A DNA stretch of 20,907 nucleotides from Planoprotostelium fungivorum (Eukaryota; Evosea; Variosea; Cavosteliida; Cavosteliaceae), in assembly GCA_003024175.1 (NCBI GenBank), contig MDYQ01000329.1, positions 1 to 20,907 on the forward strand. Reading direction: 5' to 3'. Under the pieces are notes generated by a model. That model worked only from the letters and a program-made list of their open reading frames with translations. It had not been told where the DNA came from and did no database searches. Shown in pieces: positions 1 through 8,194 of this stretch. The position numbers and the translations under genes were made by a program. Numbering within the stretch: position 1 is the stretch's first letter; each line of letters opens with the position of its first letter.

Positions 1-654
1 TCGGGGAGGCAGGTGCCGTAGTGATCCAAGATGAATGAAATGAGCCGGATGTTGTTGAAAGATGCACATCGCAGCAGGAGGTGGTGGAACTTGTTCTCTT
101 GTCCTCTGACTTCCTTCTTGAGAAAGAGTCTCTTCATGATGTCGATGTTTTGGAGGTGGACGAAGGCATCGCACATGCGGACATCGAAGTAGAAGGTGGG
201 TGAGAAGGTGGAGGTGTTGCAGCTGTCCAGCAGGCGGACAGCATCTGCATTATTCGTTCGTACGGCCGTTAGCATGGGTTGGATTCTCCTCATTATCATC
301 ACTTTATCCGCCAACTGCTGCCACAGCCGACAAACACTGTTTTTGTCAATAATGCAGGGACATTTTTGACGATAATGATGATGTGCACGATTACCTACGA
401 ACATTACAAAAATCCCTCTCGTGTGCTGTGTGAATGTCTTCTAATTCCCAGTCGGATAGATTAAATATCGTTTCGTGGCCATCGTCAAAATGCAGTGAGG
501 TGTGAAGTATATTTTCCGTATTATCCAGTGTGCATATGATACCATTCTCGTCCTCATAGAAGGTTTCACTGTCATCTTCAGGTACATCAGAGTCCATAAT
601 GATTGATTTCCGTTTCATCTGCTCTGCTTCAGTCTCATCTCTACTCTTTTCCAC
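1..654 (-). CDS. F-box protein with ankyrin-like C-terminus (partial, runs off left edge)
   Basis: Exon 1 is 654..395 and exon 2 is 336..<1, joined by a 58-nt intron (394..337, gtaatc...acag) that preserves phase. The N-terminus (about residues 1-60) is acidic and looks disordered. An F-box-like segment follows, starting at FNLSDWELEDI and ending VCRLWQQLAD; the splice falls inside it, and joining the exons restores the SVCRLW core expected of an F-box. The rest (about 100 visible residues) is helical with ankyrin-like stretches such as RTNNADAVRLL. F-box proteins recruit substrates to SCF ubiquitin ligases through Skp1, with the C-terminal repeats binding substrate. The F-box is divergent (no LP start), so the call is moderate. 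The start is the first ATG of the open frame. The 3' end lies outside the window. Confidence 0.6.
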
Positions 655-929
655 TTACACGAAAGAGTGGAACTCTAAATGGACTTGACTTGGTGCGTTA
701 ATTGAATCGTGGCGTTTGAAAATGCGCAATTACGTTCACAACGTCAGTTGTAATGCTATACCATTCTGATACGTCTCTTTGTGTCGAGAGCTCGCCCCTA
801 CTTCTTATGGTCGTGGTATGCATACACTCCTGTCGTGATCACGCTTCTGTGTTAAACGGACAGAAGAGGAGGTCAAATCATGCACATGATCGTCAACCTA
901 TTTATCCATATTTCGTGTGCTTTTCTTCA

Positions 930-1403
930 CTACTTGAAACTGTACAAGACTCTGTTGAGATCATCCTCTGTCATCTGTTCTGTCTCCTTCTCAGAGTAAG
1001 GAATGCCCTCCGACTTGAGCATCTCCTTCTTGTTGTCGACCCTCTTCCCCGCCCTCTGTCCTTGAAATCCTCCGATGGTACCCGATGAAGAAATCACTCG
1101 GTGGCATGGGATGAGAGGAAAGAAAGGATTCTCCCTCAGTGCGTTGCCGACTGCTCGTGGGCTAGTCTTTAGATGAGCAGCCAGTGCCGCATATGTGGTG
1201 ATCCGACCGGGTGGGATGTGTTGTATGGCGTCATATACTCTCCACTGGAATGCCGTCACTGGCTTCCCGTTGTCTCTTCGAAAGATGTCTCGTGATGCAG
1301 AAGATTTGGGATACGTGATGGTTGATGGGTCTCGCACTACTGAGATAGGTTCTTCGGTCGTTTTCTTAAAGAATCTCGATGTCTTCTCTGCCATGCGTAT
1401 CAT
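930..1403 (-). CDS. Methylated-DNA--protein-cysteine methyltransferase, catalytic domain only
   Basis: Single-exon gene of 157 aa, or 154 aa from the ATG at 1394. It carries the alkyl-acceptor motif IPCHRV, with the reactive cysteine present rather than the Trp of alkyltransferase-like proteins. The helix-turn-helix segment SPRAVGNAL contains the arginine finger, and the usual FQWRVYDAI and PPGRITTYAALA motifs precede it. Family members remove O6-alkyl groups from guanine in DNA by a one-time, suicidal transfer to that cysteine. The protein lacks the N-terminal RNase H-like domain of bacterial Ada-C and human MGMT, having instead about 45 polar residues. The segment after the active site (GGFQGQRAG) differs from the common GGYSGG. 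It lies 99 bp downstream of the kynureninase stop on the same strand. Other genes here are intron-rich, so its lack of introns stands out. Confidence 0.88.
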   Translation of the reverse strand: MIRMAEKTSRFFKKTTEEPISVVRDPSTITYPKSSASRDIFRRDNGKPVTAFQWRVYDAIQHIPPGRITTYAALAAHLKTSPRAVGNALRENPFFPLIPCHRVISSSGTIGGFQGQRAGKRVDNKKEMLKSEGIPYSEKETEQMTEDDLNRVLYSFK

Positions 1404-1502
1404 GCTGATTGTTTTACTTCGCGGAAATGCATCCTTTCATCCTCTACAACGCCTTCTACCATCTCCTTTTATATTTGAATTCAAATTCACCACAGACTCT
1501 CA

Positions 1503-3189
1503 TCATTTATTGAGAACGCGAGACAAAGTCTCTACGAAATACCATACATCAGTGAAAGAGTTATACAGTGGTGTGGGTGCCACACGAATGACGTTCGGCC
1601 TCCTCTTGTCCACCACCACTCCCTCCTCCAGCAGCGTGTCTCCCACGCGGTCCAATTCTCCCTCCGTCAGATAAATGGACAGCTGGCATCCTCTCTCATC
1701 AGGGTTGCTGGGAGTCAATATCTTGATTCCCTCCTTGATCTTCTCGTGGAGCAGCAGCTCCAAGTAGCCCGTCAGTCGCTTGGATTTGTTCCTCAGGTTC
1801 TGAATTCCGGCGGAGTCGAAGATCTCGAGACTGGCCAGGAGGGCGGCGACACACAAGACGGGTGGGTTGGACAGTCTGAAACCGAAGGCTCCCTCGATCG
1901 GTTTGAACTGTCCTCCGTCAGTCGACTCACGATGATGATGATGAGATGATAGATGATGATGATGATGATGATGATGATCATGAGAAGATGATGATGAGAT
2001 GACGTGATGATGATAGATGATGAGAAGATGATGATGAGATGACGTGATGATAGATGATGAGATGACGATGATGCACCTGTGGCTCGTCCATGTTGAAACG
2101 AGTGTTGATGTCATGACCCCACCACCCGGCAAATCGATGAAGTGAAGGATCGTTGTTGTGCTTGGAGTGTACAAACAATCCAGCGATGGTACCAGGACCT
2201 CCGTTGAGATATTTATAGGAGCACCACGTGGCGAAATCTACGTTCCACTCGTGAAGCTGTACGTCGACATTTCCTACAGCGTGGGCAAGATCCCACCCCA
2301 CTCTACAACCTGCCATTTTTAATTTCGTTCTCTCTCTTCTCTCCCACCTTGCTTGTGTCCCTCCTCGGTGATCTTCTTGATGTCGAAATATTGTCCTGTG
2401 TAATATTGTATGCCAGAAAAGAAGATGAGGGCGATCTCATGTCCCCTCTCTCGGATGACTTTGATGATGTCTTCCGTTCGGAGGTGATCGTCTCCTGGGG
2501 TGGGCTTCAGTTGGATGAGATCTTCTTCGGGATTGAGTCCGTGGAATTTGATCTGTGACTGAGCTCCGTACTGAAGAGAGGTCAGGTGAAGAAGGGACGC
2601 GTGTGACTGCACCAGATCGGATGGAAAGCTTTGGGCCTCGATGAGAATCTTCCTCTTCTCGCCTTCGGGTCGATAGAAGGGTATCTGTTGGTCATGTCAC
2701 AAACATGGAGAGATGGAGGGAGATCACCATCATAAGGTGATTGTTGACGGTGAGAGAGTTCATGATGGCGACTTCGCCCTCCTTTGCCCCGACAATTCTT
2801 TCCATTTGTCTTACGAGATACTCGTCTGTCTTCAGCCAAGGTCTCTCCAGGGGATGATTGAAATGTCCCTCCACTCCATGGTATTGCCACACCTTCAGCT
2901 CTTCTTCGACATACTTTCGAGTTGTCTTGGGTTGCAACCCTGTCTTCTTTACCCACGGAACAGACAGACGGATGATAACGCATCACTCACCCAAAGAGTT
3001 TCCGACAAGATAGATGCAATCTCTATTAGAAGTTGACTCTAATTTCAAATCGTCTTTTGGAATGTGGAACTGTTGACGATACTCCTTCAGCTCATCTTGT
3101 TGGTCGAGGTGTCCGGAGAATTCTTTTGACAAGACATCCAAGCCAGAGGTCTTGGCTATGTCCTGCAGCTGTTCTCTGGGTGAGCTCAT
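1503..3189 (-). CDS. KYNU: Kynureninase
   Basis: Five exons: 3189..2991, 2939..2728, 2684..2348, 2309..2077 and 1907..1503; introns of 51, 43, 38 and 169 nt; 461 aa, the usual family length. The enzyme is PLP-dependent and hydrolyses kynurenine and 3-hydroxykynurenine to anthranilate or 3-hydroxyanthranilate plus alanine, in the tryptophan-to-NAD pathway. Diagnostic segments are GNSLGLQPK near residue 65, MNSLTVN near 130, [18 protein letters not shown] near 256, the PLP lysine in [10 protein letters not shown] (about K282), FAGWWGHD, and [10 protein letters not shown]. All splice joins restore family motifs, for example NSLG/LQPK across intron 1 and HKQG/CRVGWD across intron 3. The start codon is the first ATG, 131 bp from the divergent STI1 start, so the two probably share a promoter region. 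Intron 4 is swollen by GAT repeats. Confidence 0.95.
1930..2070. repeat. GAT/ATG microsatellite with a 40-bp tandem duplication inside kynureninase intron 4
   Basis: The plus strand is almost entirely gat, atg and tga triplets. Within it a 40-nt unit at 1981..2020 (tgagaagatgatgatgagat...) recurs from 2021 with a 3-nt contraction, so a minisatellite sits on the trinucleotide array. It makes this intron 169 nt, against a typical 35-60 nt in this window. The reading frames through it produce spurious His/Ser-rich ORFs. Confidence 0.9.
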
Positions 3190-3320
3190 CTTCCGATGGA
3201 TCTTCTCTGCTTCTTCCCCTTGTGGTTACAAATTGGAGAATTCGCAGAATCTTCACGTTTAAAGAATGATGACACGACTGAGGGGAAGAACATTCGATAC
3301 AGTGTCAAAGGAAAGAAAAC
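3190..3320. promoter_or_regulatory. Bidirectional intergenic region, kynureninase/STI1
   Basis: These 131 bp separate two divergent start codons and must hold both promoters and both 5' leaders. No clear TATA box or heat-shock element array is visible. That is worth noting because STI1 is heat-inducible in many eukaryotes. Confidence 0.45.
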
Positions 3321-5288
3321 ATGAGCGCCGCCGCTCTTGAAGCAAAGAACCAAGGTAATGCCGCCTTCTCTGCCGGAAACTATGAGGAGGCCGTGAAGCA
3401 TTTCACAACAGCTATCGGTCACGATGCAGGAAATCACGTCCTGTACTCCAATCGATCGGCCGCTTACGCTTCTCTCAAGAATTACCAACAGGCATTGGAG
3501 GACGCCAATCAGACCGTCAAGATCAAACCCGATTGGGCCAAGGTGAGTCGAATTAGATGCGAAATGGTCGAGTAATGGTGAACAGGGATACTCTCGCAAG
3601 GGTTTAGCTCTCCATTATCTCGGTGATCTCAGAGGAGCCATTCAGTCTTACGAGCAGGGACTCAAGCTGGAGCCCACCAACCAGCTTCTCCTCGACGGTC
3701 TTCGCGATGTGAAGGACGCTTTAGAGTCAGGTGAAGATTCTTCTCCTCTTCATTCACTCTGATCACATGGTTGACTCTCTGAATAGAAAGCATGGGAGCT
3801 AGCGACCCAACAAAGATGTTCCAGAACATGTTCAGCGGTGACGTATTCACCAAACTGAAGGTGAATTCCCCTCCACCTGCAACGTGAAACTGAAGAGACA
3901 ACAGATGAACCCCAAGACTGCGGCCTACCTCAACCAACCCGATTACGTCAACATGATCAACATGATGAAAGCCAACCCCAGCAGCATCCAGATGTATCTC
4001 AGCGATCCTCGCATCATGGCCTCCCTCGGTGTCCTCATGGGTATTCCCATGGACTTTGCTCAGGCACCCGATGCCGAGCCGATGGAAACCGAAGCTCCTC
4101 CCAAACCACAAGAGAAGCCCGCCGAGAAGCAACCAGAGAAGCCACCCGCCTCAGAAGAAGAGAAGTTGTCCGACGAGTACAAGGAGAAGGGAAACGCCGC
4201 CTACAAGGCGAAGAAATTTGACGAAGCCATCGATCTGTACACGAAATCGTTCGAGGCCAACAACAAGAACATCACCGCCCTGACGAATCGTGCCGCCGTC
4301 CTCGTGGAGCAATCTAAATTTGACGAAGCCATCGCCGATTGTGAGAAGGCTATCGAAGTTGGAAGAGCCAACTATGCCGATTACAAGCTCATCGCAAAGT
4401 GAGTCGCACATCGTGATGCACATCATCTGTGGCTGAACGAGACAGGGCCTTCCAGAGGATCGGAAACGTCCACACGAAGACAAAGAAGTACGATGAGGCG
4501 GTGGAGGCATACAAGAAGTCCCTGACTGAGGATCGCACCCCACAGACTCTCGACCTCTTGAGAAAGGCAGAGAAGCTGTCCGAAGAGAAGGCAAAGAACG
4601 ACTACGTCAATCCTGAGCTGTCGACCCAAGCGAAGGAGAGAGGAAACGACCACTTTAGAAACCAGAGATATCCCGAGAGCATTCAGGAGTACACAGAGGC
4701 CATCAAGAGGAATCCAAAGGATCACACTCTCTACTCGAACCGTGCCGCTTCGTACACCAAATTGGGAGAGTACAACTATGCCCTCAAGGACTGTGAAGAG
4801 TGCATCAAGATCAAGCCCGATTTCCGTGAGTCGAACGATTTCACATCATCACATCGATATCATGACGTCGGATGATCATCACAACACCTACATCACAGAA
4901 GATGATGGATGATGAACTGATGATATGCACAGCCAAAGTCTACAGCAGAAAGGGCACAGCGCACTACTTCATGAAGGAGTACGAGAAGGCACTGGATGCC
5001 TACGACAAGGGAATGAAACTGGACCCCAGCAACTCCGAGATGGAAGAGGGAACGAAGAGAGTCATGGAAGCCATCCAGAGACAGAGGAGCAGCAGGACAC
5101 CCGAGGAGATCAGACAGGAGGCCATGAAGAACCCCGAGATCGTCGCCATCCTCCAAGATCCCGTCATGAACCAGATCTTGCAGGACATGCAAGCCGATCC
5201 GAAGGCCATCGAGAACCATCTGAAGAATCCCATGATCAATGCCAAGTTCCAAAAGCTGGTCAATGCGGGCATCGTCCAGATGGGTTGA
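3321..5288 (+). CDS. STI1: Hsp70/Hsp90-organising protein (stress-inducible phosphoprotein STI1/Hop)
   Basis: Six exons: 3321..3542, 3586..3730, 3787..3860, 3905..4398, 4446..4825 and 4933..5288; 556 aa, close to human STIP1 (543). This cytosolic adaptor holds HSP70 and HSP90 together and passes clients between them. Domain order is canonical: TPR1 (about 1-115), first DP/STI1 domain (about 135-195, with MNPKTAAYLNQPDYVNM and YLSDPRIMASLGVLMG), a Pro/Glu/Lys linker, TPR2A (from SDEYKEKGNAAY, about 235), TPR2B (from TQAKERGNDHF, about 365), and a second DP domain at the C-terminus (NPEIVAILQDPVMNQIL). All intron phases agree and the joins restore TPR helices, e.g. KPDWAK/GYSRKG and PDFP/KVYSRKG. 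An AATAAA at 5290..5295 lies directly after the stop codon. The gene ends 36 bp from the convergent EF-hand gene. Confidence 0.96.
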
Positions 5289-5324
5289 GAATAAACATTT
5301 CGATTTTCTGTTTTTAATCTTACA

Positions 5325-5904
5325 TCAAGAGAAGATGAGGTCGACGATGCCCTTGTAATCGATGAGCCCCTGTCCATTGTCGGCCTCACGGCAAAACTCG
5401 TCGATCTGAATCGTGTTGGTTTTCATATACGTGTGAATGACAATTTCAAACTCTCGTTCGATTCTGCGTTGTGAGAGGATTTAAAATCACCTCTGCCGCA
5501 TTCATTGGATTTCCAATGTTGGTCAAAATGTGTCTCAGCTCATCTACGGTGAGGAATCCATCTTGATCCGTATCGAAATGGTAGAAAGCTTCCTGCGAAT
5601 CGTCAACATCGGACTCTCTTCAAGAAATTACCATGAGGTCGTTCTTGTCATCCTGAAAGGGTTAATGAGCGTGAGGTTTGAACGAGAAGGTAACTCACCA
5701 TTGTGGCGGGTGGAATGGGTAAAAAATGCCTTCCTTCGCCTCCGATGTGGTCCTTGTAGTCTAAACAATAAAATTGGGGACACGCACATTTACCACCGAT
5801 TTTCGATTCTCGTTGCCTCTGAATCAGTAGGGCCAACCTCTGGCCATGTCATGCCAGCTCGACACCATCTGATCTCTCGTTGCATACACGATCTTACACT
5901 TCTG
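5325..5904 (-). CDS. EF-hand protein of calmodulin/myosin light chain type (5' end unresolved)
   Basis: Well-supported exons: 5818..5797, 5760..5699, 5652..5632 (a 21-nt microexon), 5592..5491 and 5405..5325. A further phase-matched exon, 5904..5866, joins through a 47-nt gtgtcg...ttcag intron but has no recognisable content. The third hand is clear, with loop DTDQDGFLTVDE followed by LRHILTNIG. The fourth is degenerate (EADNGQGLIDYKGIV) and ends DLIFS, two residues short of a calmodulin-style end. A remnant of the second hand may be ESKIDYKDHI; the segment HFLPI recalls essential myosin light chains. No first hand was found and no start codon is certain, so the gene may extend to about 6000 or be N-terminally eroded. 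Likely role is Ca2+ sensing or myosin neck binding, with hand 3 the only one that looks able to bind Ca2+. Confidence 0.72.
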
Positions 5905-6409
5905 CTGTGGGTGTCGTGATACAACGATATCGAGGAAAGGAATGTGTGCTCACATTCACAACGAAGTTGAGTAGGGTAAAAACAACACTTGATATTTTTG
6001 GCTGGTGTTATGCTTCGTCGGTGAAGCGGCGCGCTGTTGACTCGTACTGTGAGGTCGCGAGTTCAATACCCGCAAATGACTGTAAAGTGATGTGACACGT
6101 TAGTCTGTAGATAAACTGTGCTGAAACAACCACATAGACATTCGAAGCAACTGATTACAGTCCCTTTTCAAACGCTCCTCACACGCATTCCAAGGACTCG
6201 CATTTCCTCATATCATACAGTCTAGTCAAACTCTCACGTATCCAGTGAGAGACTTCTCAGGCCAGGCGGAAAAGCTTCACGACTGCGTGGGAGATCAGCT
6301 GGCGGTTTGATATAGGGGATTTTATTCTTTTTATATGGAAATTCATGTGGAAACGATCATCCAGTGACAGGGAGGATAAGACGGAGGCGGTGAAGAGCTA
6401 TCTTTTCAG
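5905..6409. other. Intergenic region between EF-hand and Erf4 genes
   Basis: This 505-bp head-to-head spacer holds the tRNA-like element above. It also holds a perfect 7-bp inverted repeat at 6231..6251 (CTCTCAC, 7-nt loop, GTGAGAG) and an A/T-rich stretch near 6320-6335 (attttattctttttatat) that could serve as core promoter. The Erf4 ATG is immediately preceded by tatcttttcag, a consensus 3' splice site, so a 5'-UTR intron is likely, perhaps 6364..6409 with a gtgaca donor. No other coding exon was recognised here. Confidence 0.4.
6004..6082 (+). other. Decayed tRNA-like element (resembles tRNA-Asn GTT)
   Basis: A D-arm-like hairpin (gcttcgtcggtgaagc) is followed by an anticodon-arm-like stretch with loop CTGTTGA (anticodon GTT) and a T-arm with loop TTCAATA and a 4-of-5 paired stem. 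The segment tcggtgaagcggcgcg resembles bacterial or organellar tRNA-Asn. The acceptor stem pairs at only about 4 of 7 positions, the anticodon stem has a C/T mismatch, and the variable region is long. It is probably a pseudo-tRNA, perhaps of organellar origin, or a tRNA-derived repeat. Confidence 0.3.
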
Positions 6410-7026
6410 ATGGAGGTGTCAAAGGCCACGAAACGAAGGACACCAGAAGACCTCTTGAAACGGCCCAACATTATCGCTGTGGCCAGAGATTACACACATG
6501 ATGGCTTCTCTACTCGATTCAATAACACATTACCACAGGAACTGAGAGAAAAAAATGTGAGTCATCTAACTGCACATTTACGTTATCGTCAATTTCAGTG
6601 CCTTACGATAGTTGATTTGAATTCTCCCACTGAAATGACACAGATCACTGAGACGGAATTTCATAATACAGTAGCACGAGTGAATGAGATGTTTGAAGAT
6701 GCTGAACAGCTGAATTGCTGCACATTTACGGAAGGATGTTTCGGTTTCCTCACAGTGTACAGTATGTTCTTATTTTACGATAATCACTACAAACGAGTGA
6801 GTTGCATAGATACGGCTCACATCTAACCTCTTTAGACAATGAAACGTCTCGACATTTTTTTGCAACAAGAGAACGAGAGCATATATAGAAGAAAAGGCCT
6901 AGAAGTAATGAATCCCATCACAAATGGTCTATTAGAGGTCAGAACATGCGAGATCTCATCTTCATTGCTGATGTGGTGCAGCTCGAGATCAGAATCATTG
7001 TGAGCCCCCACGAGCAAACATTATGA
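6410..7026 (+). CDS. Erf4/GOLGA7 (GCP16) family palmitoyltransferase subunit
   Basis: Four exons: 6410..6556, 6599..6796, 6836..6937 and 6982..7026; introns 42, 39 and 44 nt, all phase 0; 163 aa. Family signature segments are VARDYTHDGFSTRFNNTLP, the helix FHNTVARVNEMFEDAEQL, and the membrane-associating stretch FTEGCFGFLTVYSMFLFYDN. The C-terminal QQENESIYRRKGLEVMNPI and the final strand LEIRIIV match Erf4/GOLGA7 proteins. These are accessory subunits of DHHC palmitoyltransferases (Erf2/ZDHHC9) that modify Ras-like proteins at ER/Golgi membranes. Human GOLGA7 is palmitoylated in the GCLAC motif; here only the first cysteine remains (GCFGF). The first intron is a multiple of three but contains no stop, so it could be retained. 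A polyadenylation signal lies at 7114..7119. Confidence 0.88.
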
Positions 7027-7113
7027 TAGACATTGCAAGAATGTATTCTATTCACGCCGAGAAGAGGGGCGTCACATCACTGAGGGTGACACAGTGTACA
7101 GAACTTCGCTCGA

Positions 7114-7119
7114 AATAAA
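7114..7119 (+). terminator. AATAAA polyadenylation signal of the Erf4/GOLGA7 gene
   Basis: AATAAA lies 88 nt after the stop codon and only 9 nt before the end of the convergent dehydrogenase stop codon at 7128. Cleavage 10-30 nt downstream would put the transcript end inside the neighbour's last coding exon. Confidence 0.5.
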
Positions 7120-7127
7120 CGTCTACT

Positions 7128-8078
7128 TTACCATTCTACGACTTTATTATCCCAATCATAGAAGAGTCCAGTGTTATCCTTCTTTAATCCCTTCATCACC
7201 TTTCACACATTAGAGATGAGGTGACCGTGTGATGATGACACACCTCGCACAGACGTTCGGCACTGTAATCAGGCTCAAAGAGTTTTCCTTCTTTCACTCC
7301 AGACCGGAAATCGCGGCTGAAATCAGTCTTCACGGTGCCGGGGTGGAGGCTGACACTTCCCGCCGGTGAGGATTTTCTCTTCAGCTCCAAGTCCAAGCAC
7401 TTGGTCACCTGACGACTTCAGTTACTCTCGCAAACGATGACGAGTTGTGGATGATGAACGTGAAGACGGTGACAGTGATGCACCTGATTCAAGGCCGCCT
7501 TCGAAGCTCGATAAGAGACCCAGCCACCGAGATGATTGTCACCGATGGATCCCACACGGGCAGAGACGTTCGCCCAGACAGCGATGGAAGCCAGTCCTTC
7601 TTCCTCTACGAGCTCATCTCTCTTGCTGGGGAGAAAACCGGAGAAGTGTTTCACCATCATGAGAGGTCCCAGCGTGTTCACCATGTACGATTCAATCGCA
7701 TCGTCTCTCTCGACCTGATGACGTCTATCACTCCGAGATCCGTCATCCACGCTTCTGCACCTTCTCCATAGCACGGTCTGGACGAAGTATACCTGGGGCT
7801 ATGAAGGCCAGACGGAGGTGATGGCCCCTGTCTATCCACTCCTTCTTGAACTGTGAGGCGGCAGACTTGATGGTATCCTCTTTCGTGACGTCCAGCTGAA
7901 GGACTCCGATACGATCAGAAGCAGACGGTACGTGCTTCAATAATTCCGCTCTCAGGAGTTCTGGAGCGGTTCTACATGTCGTCACAATGGGGACTTTGGT
8001 CGTTCGTAGAAGGTGCTTCGCGACGGCGAATCCAAGGCCTCTGGAGGCAGGACTGATGAGAGCGAGAGGTTTAGACAT
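7128..8078 (-). CDS. Short-chain dehydrogenase/reductase, SPASRGLG subtype
   Basis: Four exons: 8078..7761, 7714..7484, 7408..7244 and 7199..7128; introns 46, 75 and 44 nt, all phase 0; 261 aa, the classical SDR length. The Rossmann start reads LISPASRGLGFAVAKHLL, where the usual TGxxxGxG is SPxSRGLG, a variant known from some fungal and protist SDRs. LDVT near residue 65 fits the acidic adenine-binding position, the usual NNAG is replaced by IAPG, the catalytic serine is in NVSARVGS, and YxxxK is YRASK. Sequence after the catalytic lysine (LHPGTVKTDFS) and the C-terminal FYDWDNKVVEW match the CsgA-like and fungal SDR group. NAD(P)-dependent oxidoreduction is likely; the substrate cannot be read from sequence. 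It faces RBM28 head to head across 116 bp. Confidence 0.9.
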
Positions 8079-8194
8079 GTGGTGTGTGATGTGGCGTGAG
8101 CGTGTGTTTGTGGAATCACGTGATCGAAAGAAATTCTACAACGCGGCAGAAACGGAAAGAGAAAGGAAAGATCATCACATCGCCCTCAGAACAG

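Noticed and set aside
1503-2174. 223-aa minus-strand ORF with a His/Ser-rich middle
   Set aside because: It is kynureninase exons 4 and 5 read through the GAT-repeat intron; a GT-AG splice at 2076..1908 restores the family sequence.
7445-7771. 108-aa plus-strand ORF
   Set aside because: Antisense to dehydrogenase exon 2, whose catalytic YRASK motif is unambiguous.
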